A stretch of DNA of 57,262 nucleotides, taken from positions 1-57,262 of the forward strand of contig JAUXUI010000014.1 in assembly GCA_030681035.1 (NCBI GenBank), read 5' to 3'. This DNA comes from Lysobacteraceae bacterium. Its GTDB lineage: Bacteria > Pseudomonadota > Gammaproteobacteria > Xanthomonadales > Xanthomonadaceae. The notes under the pieces were generated by a model. It was not told the origin of the DNA. It saw only the letters and a list, made by a program, of their open reading frames with translations, and did not search any database. The position numbers were made by a program, and so were the translations under genes. Positions 1-8,996 of the stretch are shown here, piece by piece. The first letter of the stretch is position 1. Each line of letters opens with the position of its first letter.

Positions 1-106
1 CCGATCAACAGCAACAGCAACAGCAGTCAGCAGCCAGGAGAACCACAAAGCGAACAGCAAAAGCAAAAACCGCAGCGGCGGTACTTGACAATCGATTGCT
101 CATAGA

Positions 107-297
107 AGGATGGGTAGAGCGCAGCGAAACCCATCAACCCCCACACCAACCACGAGCCGCATCGCAGGATGGGTAGAGCGCAGCGAAACCCATCAACCCC
201 CACACCAACCACGAGCCGCATCGTAGGATGGGTAGAGCGCAGCGAAACCCATCATTTCCGGTAGCGATGGGTTTCGCTGCGCTCTACCCATCCTACG
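107..297. repeat. Hairpin repeat, copy A, with its left arm tandemly triplicated
   Basis: A 59-bp unit is repeated in tandem (107-165, 166-224). It consists of a 32-bp arm containing GATGGGTAGAGCGCAGCG followed by a spacer of about 27 bp. A third arm (222-253) faces its perfect reverse complement (266-297) across a 12-base loop. Related hairpins occur at 3646-3786, 13353-13432, 31834-31920 and 38242-38372. The DNA before it (1-106) shows only CAG-rich low-complexity sequence and no gene I can support. Confidence 0.9.
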
Positions 298-300
298 AGC

Positions 301-330
301 TCGGCACCCCAGCTTGCGCCGGGGTGCCGA
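301..330 (-). terminator. GC-rich hairpin downstream of the TonB receptor gene
   Basis: A perfect 10-bp inverted repeat (TCGGCACCCC / GGGGTGCCGA) with a 10-base loop lies 52 bp past the stop codon of the minus-strand receptor gene. Its position suits a terminator, but neither strand has a T-run after the stem, so intrinsic termination is not proven. Confidence 0.35.
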
Positions 331-381
331 TGGGGTGGTTTGCCGTCTGAACATAGAGAATCGGTGCTTACGACGCAGCTA

Positions 382-2685
382 TCAGAAACGGGCGGTGAAC
401 TCGATGCCGTAGAACGCCGGTTCATTGACGAAGCCGGTCAGGTTGTTGAAGTCGATACCGCCAACCACTTCCTTCTCGTTGAGGATATTGCGACCAAAGA
501 CGGCCACCTCGTACTTGCCATAATCCCAGTTGTAACCGGTACGCAAACCCCCTTCCAGCAGCGGTGCGCCAGTGAACTCGGGCGAGTTGTACAGGAAGAA
601 GTTGACTTCGCTGCGATACGCCCAATCGGTGTAAATGAAGATTTCGGCGTCATCACCCATCGGGATGCTGTAGCGCGCGGTCATGTTGGTGACCCACTCC
701 GGAGCCTGCGGCAGACGATTGCCATCGAGCAGGGCAAGAGTCTGTGGGGTGCCGTTGACATCGACCACGATGGTCGGATCCAGAACCGTGCAGCCGGCCG
801 GGGCACCACATATCTGTGTGGCGAGATTCCGATCATGGATTTCGGTGTCGTTGCGGCTGGCACCGAAGGTAACCAGCAGGTTGTCGGTGATGTACGCCTC
901 AAGATCAAACTCGAAACCCTCGCCAGTGGTGCGGTTGGCGTTGACCAGACGGTTGAAGTTGGTGGCGCCACCCACCGCCGTGAGCTGCTGATCATCCATA
1001 TCGAAATGGAACACGGTGAAACTGGCACGCAGGCGATTGTCGAGCAGTTGTGTCTTGATACCGGCTTCGTACGAGATCACCGACTCGGACTTCGCCACCG
1101 AGATGGTATCGCCAAACAGCAAGCGGCCCTGAACGCTGGGTGCGCGATAACCGCGTGCAACGCGACCAAAGTAGCTGACATTTTCGCTGCTCGCCCAGAC
1201 CAGGCTGGCATCCCAGCTCAGATCAGTGTCATTGGGATTGGCAGCGATTATGCCTGTCGGCGGCGCGCCGAACGGCGATACCGTGCGCTCAGCGGTGAAG
1301 TTCTTGTCATCGCTGGTGTAACGCACACCACCGCGAAACTTGAGCTGATCGGTGATGTCGTAATCACCCGACGCGAACACTGCCCAGGCGTTGTTTTCCT
1401 GATTCTGGCGAGCAAAACCGTTCTGCGGGCGACCGGGGGCGAAGGTGTCGAAATTGAAGCTGTCGACGGTGATGTCTTCGTAAAAGTAGTACAGGCCGGC
1501 CTGCCAGTCGAACCGGCCCCACTCGTTGGATTCGAGGCGGAACTCCTGGGTGATTTGCTCGTGGCTGGGCAGGCCGTCAGCTGATTCGGCGGAAAATGGC
1601 AGAAACCCTGGCCCGGATGGGGACACGCCTTGAAACACTCCACCAAAGCCGCCGTCGATATCACCACGGCTGATCACTTCGGCGTTTTCGTAGCCGGTGA
1701 TCGAGTACAGATTCATGCTGCCGAGGTTCCAGCGCATTTTCAGGTTGGCACCGTAGGTGTCCAGCTCCTGGTCGTTGACGCCATCAATCGCTACTTCGCT
1801 GCGCTTGAAGCCGCTCACCAGATCGCCAATGCCCGGGCGAATGATGTTGGCGCGGAACAAGCGAGCCGTACCATCGAGATGGCGCAGATGAACATTGGCC
1901 AGCGCGTAGAAATCATCACTCGGCTCGAACAGCAACTGGGCGCGAACGGCGGTTTCATCGAAACCTTCCAGCGCGTCCTTTTCACCGGTGAAGGTGTTGT
2001 CAACGTAGTCATCGCGCCGCTGATACAGCGCGGAAATACGCCCGGAAACCACCGGGGTGAGCCCACCACTGAGCGCACCCTCGAAATTGACCGCATTGAA
2101 GCGGCCGTAGGAAATCTGGCCGTAACCTTCGGTTTCCTGCGTCGGCTTGGCCGAATCGAGCTTGACCACGCCAGCCGGGGTGTTGCGGCCGAACAGGGTG
2201 CCCTGCGGGCCGCGCAACACTTCGATCTGATCCAGATCGAACATCGGGAAACCTTTGAGGATCGGGTTTTCCTGCACGATGTCGTCATAGATCAGCGATA
2301 CCGGCTGCGAGGCGTTCAGATCGAAATCGGTATTGCCAAGGCCGCGGATATAGAAGCGCGGAAAGGCACGGCCAAACGAGGATTCGATGTTCAAACTGGG
2401 CACGCGGCTGGCCAAAACACGGATGTCGTCGCCGCCCGAACCGATGATGTCGAGCTTCTCGCCGCTCAGTGCGGTAATCGAGATCGGCACATCCTTGATG
2501 TCTTCACTGCGCCGCTGCGCGGTAACCGGAACGGAGTCCAGTTGTACCGGATTGCTGTTGCCCACTTCCTCTTCTGCACCGGCATCCTGCGCCAGCGCGG
2601 CCGTAGCTGGCAATGCCAGGGCGATGGCAATGGCCAACACGCTGCGAGATACGCGGGCACAGCCGCGTGGAGAATGTTTGAACAT
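382..2685 (-). CDS. TonB-dependent outer membrane receptor
   Basis: The 767-residue product is a TonB-dependent receptor, an outer-membrane beta-barrel that imports a scarce ligand using TonB-ExbBD energy. A signal peptide is visible (basic start, hydrophobic stretch, ALPATAALAQ near residue 33). Next comes a TonB-box-like segment (SVPVTAQRR, about 50-60), then a plug domain (about 60-175) with DQIEVLRGPQGTLFGRN, typical of this family. The rest is barrel and ends in EFTARF, with the terminal Phe expected for BAM-dependent insertion. The style resembles receptors of sphingomonads and xanthomonads with unknown substrates, so siderophore or carbohydrate cannot be decided. It stands alone with no transporter, FecR or sigma factor beside it; the DNA on both sides is repeat-rich. 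Confidence 0.93.
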   Translation of the reverse strand: MFKHSPRGCARVSRSVLAIAIALALPATAALAQDAGAEEEVGNSNPVQLDSVPVTAQRRSEDIKDVPISITALSGEKLDIIGSGGDDIRVLASRVPSLNIESSFGRAFPRFYIRGLGNTDFDLNASQPVSLIYDDIVQENPILKGFPMFDLDQIEVLRGPQGTLFGRNTPAGVVKLDSAKPTQETEGYGQISYGRFNAVNFEGALSGGLTPVVSGRISALYQRRDDYVDNTFTGEKDALEGFDETAVRAQLLFEPSDDFYALANVHLRHLDGTARLFRANIIRPGIGDLVSGFKRSEVAIDGVNDQELDTYGANLKMRWNLGSMNLYSITGYENAEVISRGDIDGGFGGVFQGVSPSGPGFLPFSAESADGLPSHEQITQEFRLESNEWGRFDWQAGLYYFYEDITVDSFNFDTFAPGRPQNGFARQNQENNAWAVFASGDYDITDQLKFRGGVRYTSDDKNFTAERTVSPFGAPPTGIIAANPNDTDLSWDASLVWASSENVSYFGRVARGYRAPSVQGRLLFGDTISVAKSESVISYEAGIKTQLLDNRLRASFTVFHFDMDDQQLTAVGGATNFNRLVNANRTTGEGFEFDLEAYITDNLLVTFGASRNDTEIHDRNLATQICGAPAGCTVLDPTIVVDVNGTPQTLALLDGNRLPQAPEWVTNMTARYSIPMGDDAEIFIYTDWAYRSEVNFFLYNSPEFTGAPLLEGGLRTGYNWDYGKYEVAVFGRNILNEKEVVGGIDFNNLTGFVNEPAFYGIEFTARF

Positions 2686-2990
2686 GAGTAGAACCCCCAG
2701 TAAACAGCCTACCCATCACCGTGATGGGTTCAAGGCAAAAAAACATGCTGCTCAGCGCAGCGAACCGCAGCTCTCACGCAGTCATCGGGCACCCGCCCGA
2801 CCCTGCCCCGCACCACCGGAAACCCTACCCCGGGCCACCGACCTTGAAACATGCGAACCCGTACAGACTACCGCGTGCGCAGGCCCCGGAAAAGTGCAAA
2901 CGGCAAATTGTCATAAAACTCTGTTGGCACCCGCAAAGCAAAGCCGCACCCTCGCCCCACGACACGGCCAGCCCCAATACTGGTCCGTCA

Positions 2991-3097
2991 GGGATGCTCT
3001 GAACAAGTCGTCATTGCGAGGAGCGAAGCGAAATGGCATACGATTCCGCCTTCAGTCCATAGCGGATCGGAATCCTTTAGGGATGCTCTGAACAAGT
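2991..3097. repeat. 18-bp direct repeat pair (GGGATGCTCTGAACAAGT)
   Basis: GGGATGCTCTGAACAAGT occurs at 2991-3008 and 3080-3097. Degenerate inverted relatives (TTGTTCAGAGTTTCT-like) occur near 3178 and 3415, suggesting a nested family of repeat ends around palindromic repeats. Confidence 0.75.
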
Positions 3098-3105
3098 AGG
3101 CTTTC

Positions 3106-3132
3106 GTCATTCCCGCGAAAGCGGGAATCCAG
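3106..3132. repeat. Palindromic repeat of the GTCATTCCCGCG family
   Basis: GTCATTCCCGC, then GAAA, then GCGGGAATCCAG forms a short hairpin. Other copies are at 33799-33872 (inverted pair), 49592-49615 and 57088-57172 (inverted pair). This is a widespread type of extragenic palindrome in proteobacteria. Confidence 0.85.
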
Positions 3133-3149
3133 CGGAATCAATAACCTGG

Positions 3150-3172
3150 ACCCCGGCCCTCGCCGGGGTGAC
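3150..3172. repeat. Palindromic repeat ACCCCGGC-N4-GCCGGGGTGAC
   Basis: Two 8-bp arms (ACCCCGGC, GCCGGGGT) around CCTC are followed by GAC. A second, inverted copy with one arm mismatch is at 28567-28589. Confidence 0.75.
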
Positions 3173-3315
3173 GACTTATTCAGAGTTTCTTTAGGGCAAT
3201 CCAGAGTGGCTTTGATATCCAGGCACTGGATTGCTTCGCTGCGCCGCACAGGGATGTGCAAGTGCCGCGAGCGCATGGCGACGGCATGGATGCCGGACGA
3301 CTGCATGGATGCAGG

Positions 3316-3371
3316 AGGTAGAGCACCGCAGGAGCAGTTGCCGAGGTAGAGCAACGCAGGAGCAGTTGCCG
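3316..3371. repeat. 28-bp tandem duplication
   Basis: Two adjacent 28-bp units (3316-3343, 3344-3371) beginning AGGTAGAGCA differ at one base. The 26 bp starting at 3298 (CGACTGCATGGATGCAGG and on) recur at 56911-56936, downstream of kdsB. Confidence 0.8.
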
Positions 3372-3524
3372 GATGCGCAAGAGCGGCCGCTCGCAATGAC
3401 GAAGAACGGGGCTTGTTCAGAGTTTCTCTTAGCCTCCACGGCTTAGAATTCGTCATTCCAGCGGAAGCTGGTATCCATGGTGCTCTTGATTCATAACAAA
3501 AAGTCAGTAGACCCAGCTTCCGCT

Positions 3525-3811
3525 CAATCCACCCAAGTCAAGCCCGCTCGTCTGGGCTAGCAGCCTGTCGGGCTTGGTGCTGATCTACGCGACAATTGCT
3601 CCGGCGGCGCGAGTATCCGTAGCAACGATCACTCTGGCAGGTTGCCGCAGGATGGGTAGAGCGCAGCGACCGAGTGTAACGAAGGCGTAGTTCGCGCAGC
3701 GAACGCTGTCGCGAAGCGACCGAAACCCATCAACCAGGCCAGTACAACGCGCTTGATGGGTTTCGCTGCGCTCTACCCATCCTGCGACTGAGCCTTGACT
3801 TGGGTGGATTG
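3525..3811. repeat. Composite hairpin element, copy B, bounded by 18-bp inverted repeats
   Basis: The segment is bounded by CAATCCACCCAAGTCAAG (3525-3542) and its exact reverse complement (3794-3811). Inside are a 16-bp GCAGCCTGTCGGGCTT motif (3560-3575), which is the end sequence of the element at 24140-24302, and a hairpin whose arms start at 3646 and end at 3786. The left arm is interrupted by about 50 bp (3670-3720). The right flank, CAATCCACCCAAGTCAAG plus GCTCAGTCG read in reverse, also precedes copy E at 38217. Confidence 0.8.
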
Positions 3812-3937
3812 CATGGCAGTGTATTCGCTCGCAACGCCTTAACCGGTCAGGGTGTTGCACGTGATGGTTGAGCCTAAGCTAAGGTGCTACTCAGGAAAAT
3901 ATTGTGCAATGCTCGACATGACGGTAAAACAGCAACC

Positions 3938-5407
3938 ATGAAATGCTTGCGCACAAGCTCCATCAGTACAGTCGTCACGCTGGTGCTGGTGGCTTGTGTG
4001 AGCCTGATTTCAACGCTATCCGCATGGACGTTTTATCGCGCATTTGCTGACGAGCAGTGGAATGCACTAACTGCCATGCAGCAGCGCGGCATCGGGCAAT
4101 TGACGATTTCACTGGAGGCACCGGTCTGGAATCTCGATGATTCTCAAATCGATGGCGTACTGGATGCCAGCATGCGTAATCCGGCAGTCGATGCCGTCAC
4201 CCTTCGTTTTCCCAATCCGGGGATCAGCCCGCGATGGCGTAAGCGGGTGCAAACTGGCCTGTCTTTCGAAACGACGGCCAAAACGCATGATCGCCTACCA
4301 CCCGCTGCGACCGGTATCATCCGACGTAAAGGCGAAGTGCTGGGCGAAGTCACCCTTGCAGTAAACGCAAACGGCGTAATGTCTGTGTTGGCCGCCATGC
4401 GACTTCGTTTGTTGATCGGCTTGATAACCATTGATCTGGCTCTGGTTGCGGGGCTTTATCTGATGCTGCGCTGGCTGGTACTTGCCCCCATCCGAGCAAT
4501 CCAGCGCTTCGCTACTGAAGCAGAAGCAGCCATCGGCCACGAAGTGCCGGCATCGCTCGCTGGCAAGCGATTCATTGGCGAACTTGAGCATTTGCGCAAC
4601 GCCATCGTCGCCATGGTCGATGTGCTGGCCGAACGCTATGGTGCGATGCTGGTATCCCGAGAACAAATCCACGAACTCAATGCCAGTCTTGAACAGCGGG
4701 TTGCAGATCGCACCAATCAGCTGGACGTGGCAAACAAGGAACTGCAGGCATTCAGCTATTCGGTATCACACGACTTGCGCGCGCCACTGCGCGGCATCGA
4801 TGGCTGGAGCCTCGCCTTGCAGGAGGATTGCGGCGATCAACTGGATGCCAAGGGACATGAGTATCTGCGGCGGGTACGCAGCGAAGCCCAGCGAATGGGT
4901 GATTTGATTGATGATCTGTTGCGATTGTCACGCGTCACCCAGTCTGAACTTTCGAAAGTCCCGGTCGATATTTCTGCCATGGCGCAAGAAATCATTGCGC
5001 AATTTCGACTACAAACGCCGCAGCGCAATGTGTCCGTTACCATTCAGCCTGATCTGGCAGCAAATGCCGACGCGGGCTTGTTGCGCGTGGTGCTCGAAAA
5101 TTTGCTGGAAAATGCCTGGAAATTCACCAGCAAAACAACGCGAGCCATCGTCGTGTTGGGACAAGAACAACATGAGGATGAAATCGTCTTCTTTGTGCGC
5201 GACAACGGTGCCGGCTTTGATATGGCTTATGCCAGCAAGCTGTTTTCAGCCTTCTGCCGGTTGCACCGCTCATCCGAGTTTTCCGGCACCGGCATTGGTC
5301 TTGCTACAGTCAACCGTATCGTGCATCGTCACGGCGGGCGTATCTGGGCAAAGGCCGCAGTAAATCACGGTGCTACATTTTATTTCACGTTGGGGAGTCA
5401 ACCATGA
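3938..5407 (+). CDS. Membrane-bound sensor histidine kinase
   Basis: The 489-residue product is a sensor kinase. The ATG at 3938 is preferred over an in-frame upstream codon at 3884 because the first membrane helix follows directly (about residues 8-32). A periplasmic domain (about 33-155) lies between it and a second helix (about 158-180). Then come a HAMP-like linker, a coiled coil (LNASLEQRVADRTNQL) and a HisKA domain with phosphoacceptor His278 in SYSVSHDLRAPLRG. The ATPase domain has an N box NLLENAWKFT, DNGAGF and GTGIGLATV. The kinase core resembles those of phytochrome-type kinases that work with Rcp1-like regulators, but no photosensory domain is present. The stop overlaps the next start (ATGA, 5404-5407). 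The input signal is unknown. Confidence 0.93.
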   Translation: MKCLRTSSISTVVTLVLVACVSLISTLSAWTFYRAFADEQWNALTAMQQRGIGQLTISLEAPVWNLDDSQIDGVLDASMRNPAVDAVTLRFPNPGISPRWRKRVQTGLSFETTAKTHDRLPPAATGIIRRKGEVLGEVTLAVNANGVMSVLAAMRLRLLIGLITIDLALVAGLYLMLRWLVLAPIRAIQRFATEAEAAIGHEVPASLAGKRFIGELEHLRNAIVAMVDVLAERYGAMLVSREQIHELNASLEQRVADRTNQLDVANKELQAFSYSVSHDLRAPLRGIDGWSLALQEDCGDQLDAKGHEYLRRVRSEAQRMGDLIDDLLRLSRVTQSELSKVPVDISAMAQEIIAQFRLQTPQRNVSVTIQPDLAANADAGLLRVVLENLLENAWKFTSKTTRAIVVLGQEQHEDEIVFFVRDNGAGFDMAYASKLFSAFCRLHRSSEFSGTGIGLATVNRIVHRHGGRIWAKAAVNHGATFYFTLGSQP

Positions 5408-5853
5408 ATGCCAGAACCATTTTGCTGGTGGAAGACAATCCCAGCGATATCGCACTCACCCGTCGCGCCTTTGACAAGAGCCGGATCGGCAATCCGCTTA
5501 TCGTCTGCGAAGACGGGCAAGAAGCACTGGACTATCTATTTGCCCAAGGTACACATGCGGATCGCTGCAAGAAACAAATGCCAGCCTTGATTCTCCTCGA
5601 CATCAATTTGCCCCGGCTGGATGGTTTGAGTGTATTGCGCCAGATCAGGGAAAACCCGCTAACTCGTCGCTTACCGGTAGTCATTCTGACATCTTCCACC
5701 GAACAGTCCGACCTTGCCGCCGGCTATGACGCAGGTGCAAACAGTTATATCCGCAAACCGGTCAGCTTCGAGCGCTTTGTTGATGCGATCACTCAACTTG
5801 GCATGTATTGGCTGGTGATCAACGAGGCGCCACCCAAGGCGGAAATCCCATGA
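5404..5853 (+). CDS. Single-domain response regulator (Rcp1-like)
   Basis: The 149-residue protein consists only of a receiver domain. The acidic pocket (VEDN, residues 9-12), phosphoacceptor Asp66 in LLDINLP, Thr96 and Lys118 in YIRKPVS are all present, so it should be phosphorylatable. With no output domain it probably acts by protein contact or phosphotransfer. It overlaps the kinase before it and the GGDEF-EAL gene after it by ATGA, so one message and matched stoichiometry are likely. The long beta4-alpha4 region and the insertion after helix 2 (FAQGTHADRCKKQ) are typical of regulators paired with phytochrome-like kinases. That it is the partner of the upstream kinase is inference from overlap. 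Confidence 0.93.
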   Translation: MNARTILLVEDNPSDIALTRRAFDKSRIGNPLIVCEDGQEALDYLFAQGTHADRCKKQMPALILLDINLPRLDGLSVLRQIRENPLTRRLPVVILTSSTEQSDLAAGYDAGANSYIRKPVSFERFVDAITQLGMYWLVINEAPPKAEIP

Positions 5854-8792
5854 GTCGAATATTGAGGGTCCTGTTGATCGAGGACAACCCAAGCGACAGT
5901 GCGCTGGCTGTGCGCACATTGGAGCGCGGCGGTTTCAACGTGCAGTGGCGGCGCGTGGAACACGAAGCCGCGATGCGCGAAGCGCTGGCAGCACAAACCT
6001 GGGATGTCATCATTTCCGACTACCAGATGCCGCAGTTCAACGGGCCGTCAGCACTGCGGGTGCTGCAAGAGCACGGTCTGGATGTCCCGTTCATCGTTGT
6101 ATCCGGCACCGTGGGAGAAGATATCGCCGTAACCATGATGAAAGAAGGCTCTCAGGATTACTTGATGAAGGGCCTGCTCACCCGTCTGGTGCCAGCGGTT
6201 GAGCGTGAGTTGCTGGAAGCGCGCAATCGTCAGGAAAAACGTCAGGCATTGAGCGAAGTTCGCTCAGCGGTGGCGCAACTCAGCGCCACGCTGGAGTCCA
6301 CCGCCGATGGCATTGCCGTGATCGGCGTGGACCGACAGATCAGTCACTTCAATCGTCGCTTCATCGACATGTGGGGTATTTCACCTGCTACCAATGGCGT
6401 ACTCAACTACGACGATTTCATGTATCAAATGCTGGCACAGAGCATTGATCCAGATGCCTGTGCGCGCAGCACTGAGCGCATCGACAGGAGTGGCCCGGAA
6501 GGCGAAAGCGATGAAATTGCATTGCGCGACGGTCGTTTTTTCGAGCGCTTCTCACGCGCCTATGTGCTTGATGATAAAAGCGCTGGCAGAGTATGGAGCT
6601 TTCGCGACATTACCACGCGCCGGCGCGCAGAACTGTGGCAGGAAAACTTCAACACCGTATTGAACCTGATCACCGCCGAAGCGCCGCTGCAACTGGTGCT
6701 GGAACGCATCGCCCAGTTCACCGAGCGCACCATGCCCGGCGCAATGTGCGCGATACACCTGCTGTCCGCTGACGGCATGCATCTTCACCATGGCGCTGCG
6801 CCAAGCCTGCCGAGTTTTTACTGGCAGGCGCTTGATGGTGCGCGGATCGGTGACGACGTCGGCTCGTGCGGGGCGGCCGCAAGTACCGGCGAGACCGTCG
6901 TGGTGGCGAATATTCAAACCCATCCGAACTGGGAACCTTTTCGTGACCTGGTACGACGCGCCGACCTGCATTCATGCTGGTCACACCCGGTCTTGTCAGC
7001 AGAAGGCACCGTGCTGGGAACGTTTGCCATCTACCGCCGCGTTGAAGGCTGCCCGGACCACGATGAAACCGAGCGGATTGCACAAGTCGCGCGCCTTACT
7101 GCCGTTGCAATCGAGCGCAGTCGTCACCAACAGGCATTGCGTCTGGCCAGGGTCGTGTTCGAACAAAGCGCTGACGCGATTCTGGTGACATCGGCCGACG
7201 GACTGATCGTGACTGTCAACCCCGCCTTCATCCGCATTACCGGCTACGATGAAAGCGAACTGATCGGCAAACCTGCCAGTGTGTTTGATGCGGACAATCA
7301 CGTTCAGGCGTTTTATCAGCATGACCGTGCCAGCACTGCCGATGACAACCAATGGCAGGGCGAAGTGATGTGTCAACTGAAAAACGGCAATGTGTTGCCG
7401 CTGCTGATGTCGGTCGCCTGCGTGCGCAATGCTGCAGGAAAGATCGTCCAGTACATCAGCATCATGAGTGATCTGTCGGAGCAAAAGAACCAGGCCGCAC
7501 GAATCGAGCAGCTCGCGTTTTACGATGAGTTGACCGGTCTCCCCAACCGCGCGCTGTTCATGGATCGACTCAAGCAGACCGTCGCCATTGCGCATCGCAA
7601 GAGCCAACATGGTGCAATGCTCTTCCTTGATCTAGACCGCTTCAAGGAAATCAATGACAGCCAAGGCCATGCCGTTGGCGATCTGGCTCTGATAGAAGTG
7701 GCGCGCCGGTTTTCCGCCTGCGCCAGGCAACACGAGGCGCTGGCGCGGCTCGGCGGCGACGAGTTCGTTCTGGTTGCCGAGAATGTGGGCGAAGTGGAAG
7801 CTGCTGCGATTGCCGAACGCCTGCACGCAAGTCTGCTGAAACCACTGCAAATCAAGAGCTTTTTCTTCGAAGTGCGCACCAGCATCGGAATCGTTCTGTT
7901 TCCCGGCGACGGCGACAACGCAGAAGACCTGCTCAAACGCGCCGACATCGCCATGTACCGCGCCAAAAACCGAGGTGAACCGTATTGCTTTTATCAAGCC
8001 ACCATGGGTGCTGACCTGGAAAAACGTCTGCATACCGCTACCCGCCTGAGCTGGGCGCTTGCCGCCAATACGTTGCAATTGTTCTATCAGCCCAAAGTGG
8101 ACTTGCGCGATGACACGATGATTGGCGCCGAAGCGCTGTTGCGTTGGCACGACGATGAATGGGGTTGGGTCAGCCCAAGCGAGTTCATCCCGATCGCTGA
8201 GGAACGCGGCATGATGAGTGGTTTGGGCGACTGGGTTCTGGCCAGCGCCTGCGCTCAACTGCGTATTTGGCAAGATCAAGGCATTGCTTTTCCGGGGCGG
8301 CTGGCCGTCAATCTCAGTGCCACCCAGTTCCGTTCGGCCGATATTGCCGAACGCATGGGGCGTATCGTCGCTGATGCTGGCCTGACCCCGGACATGTTCG
8401 ATCTGGAGTTGACCGAGAGCAGCATGCTGGCCGATCCGGACGCCGCAGTCGCCACCATGAAGAGTCTGGTCAGCGAAGGGTTTACTTTGTCGATCGACGA
8501 CTTTGGCACCGGCTACTCGTCACTGGCTTATCTGAAACGTTTTTCCGCGCACTACCTCAAGATCGATATTTCTTTCGTACGCGATATGCTCACCGACCAT
8601 GAAGACCACGCAATAGTCACCGCAACCATTGCCATGGCGCACAGCCTGGGGCTGCAAACAATAGCCGAGGGCGTCGAACAGTTTGAGCAGGCCGAGGCGC
8701 TGCGTGTATTGGGCTGTGATTTTGCTCAGGGCTACCACTTTGGGCGTCCGCTTGCGGCAGACGCATTCGCTGCGCGCTGGCTTGGTCGATAG
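5850..8792 (+). CDS. REC-PAS-GAF-PAS-GGDEF-EAL cyclic-di-GMP signalling protein
   Basis: The 980-residue protein starts at the ATG at 5850, inside the preceding stop (ATGA). Domains in order: receiver (1-120, Asp57 in ISDYQMP); PAS (about 140-255); GAF (about 280-430); PAS (about 435-560, with TVNPAFIRITGY); GGDEF (about 565-725, intact GGDEF at 635-639); EAL (about 740-975, EAL at 761-763, DDFGTGYSS and LKIDISF present). Both the cyclase and phosphodiesterase motifs look catalytically competent. The inhibitory site upstream of GGDEF reads RQHE rather than RxxD, so product inhibition at that site may be lost. The receiver suggests control by the kinase two genes upstream. The net direction of activity cannot be predicted. 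Confidence 0.95.
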   Translation: MSRILRVLLIEDNPSDSALAVRTLERGGFNVQWRRVEHEAAMREALAAQTWDVIISDYQMPQFNGPSALRVLQEHGLDVPFIVVSGTVGEDIAVTMMKEGSQDYLMKGLLTRLVPAVERELLEARNRQEKRQALSEVRSAVAQLSATLESTADGIAVIGVDRQISHFNRRFIDMWGISPATNGVLNYDDFMYQMLAQSIDPDACARSTERIDRSGPEGESDEIALRDGRFFERFSRAYVLDDKSAGRVWSFRDITTRRRAELWQENFNTVLNLITAEAPLQLVLERIAQFTERTMPGAMCAIHLLSADGMHLHHGAAPSLPSFYWQALDGARIGDDVGSCGAAASTGETVVVANIQTHPNWEPFRDLVRRADLHSCWSHPVLSAEGTVLGTFAIYRRVEGCPDHDETERIAQVARLTAVAIERSRHQQALRLARVVFEQSADAILVTSADGLIVTVNPAFIRITGYDESELIGKPASVFDADNHVQAFYQHDRASTADDNQWQGEVMCQLKNGNVLPLLMSVACVRNAAGKIVQYISIMSDLSEQKNQAARIEQLAFYDELTGLPNRALFMDRLKQTVAIAHRKSQHGAMLFLDLDRFKEINDSQGHAVGDLALIEVARRFSACARQHEALARLGGDEFVLVAENVGEVEAAAIAERLHASLLKPLQIKSFFFEVRTSIGIVLFPGDGDNAEDLLKRADIAMYRAKNRGEPYCFYQATMGADLEKRLHTATRLSWALAANTLQLFYQPKVDLRDDTMIGAEALLRWHDDEWGWVSPSEFIPIAEERGMMSGLGDWVLASACAQLRIWQDQGIAFPGRLAVNLSATQFRSADIAERMGRIVADAGLTPDMFDLELTESSMLADPDAAVATMKSLVSEGFTLSIDDFGTGYSSLAYLKRFSAHYLKIDISFVRDMLTDHEDHAIVTATIAMAHSLGLQTIAEGVEQFEQAEALRVLGCDFAQGYHFGRPLAADAFAARWLGR

Positions 8793-8996
8793 CGCCTTGA
8801 GCCATTGCGGCTGAGCCGTCCGGGTGTCACTTTAGAGTGTTTGCTTTACACTTGTCACCACGGCTTGCCCGACAAACCCATGCGGCGACCGTTGCGACAC
8901 ATACCAATCAAACATCTACAGCATGAATTGCATGCAAAATATTAGCCGTATTTTGCGCGCAATTTGGTTGCTGGCAACGTCTGGAGTCGTCTCGTC

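Larger units (their letters stand above)
2686..3937. other. 1.25-kb gene-free, repeat-rich spacer
   Basis: I see no convincing gene here. Short reading frames on both strands are translations of repeats or low-complexity DNA. The stretch holds an 18-bp direct repeat, two palindromic repeats, a 28-bp tandem duplication and a composite hairpin element, listed separately. The promoters of the receptor gene (leftwards) and the kinase operon (rightwards) must lie in it, but no clear -35/-10 pair stands out. Confidence 0.7.

Noticed and set aside
340-1584. Long plus-strand open frame opposite the TonB receptor gene
   Set aside because: It is the antisense of a clearly homologous receptor gene; the frame stays open because of GC-rich codon structure and its translation resembles no family.
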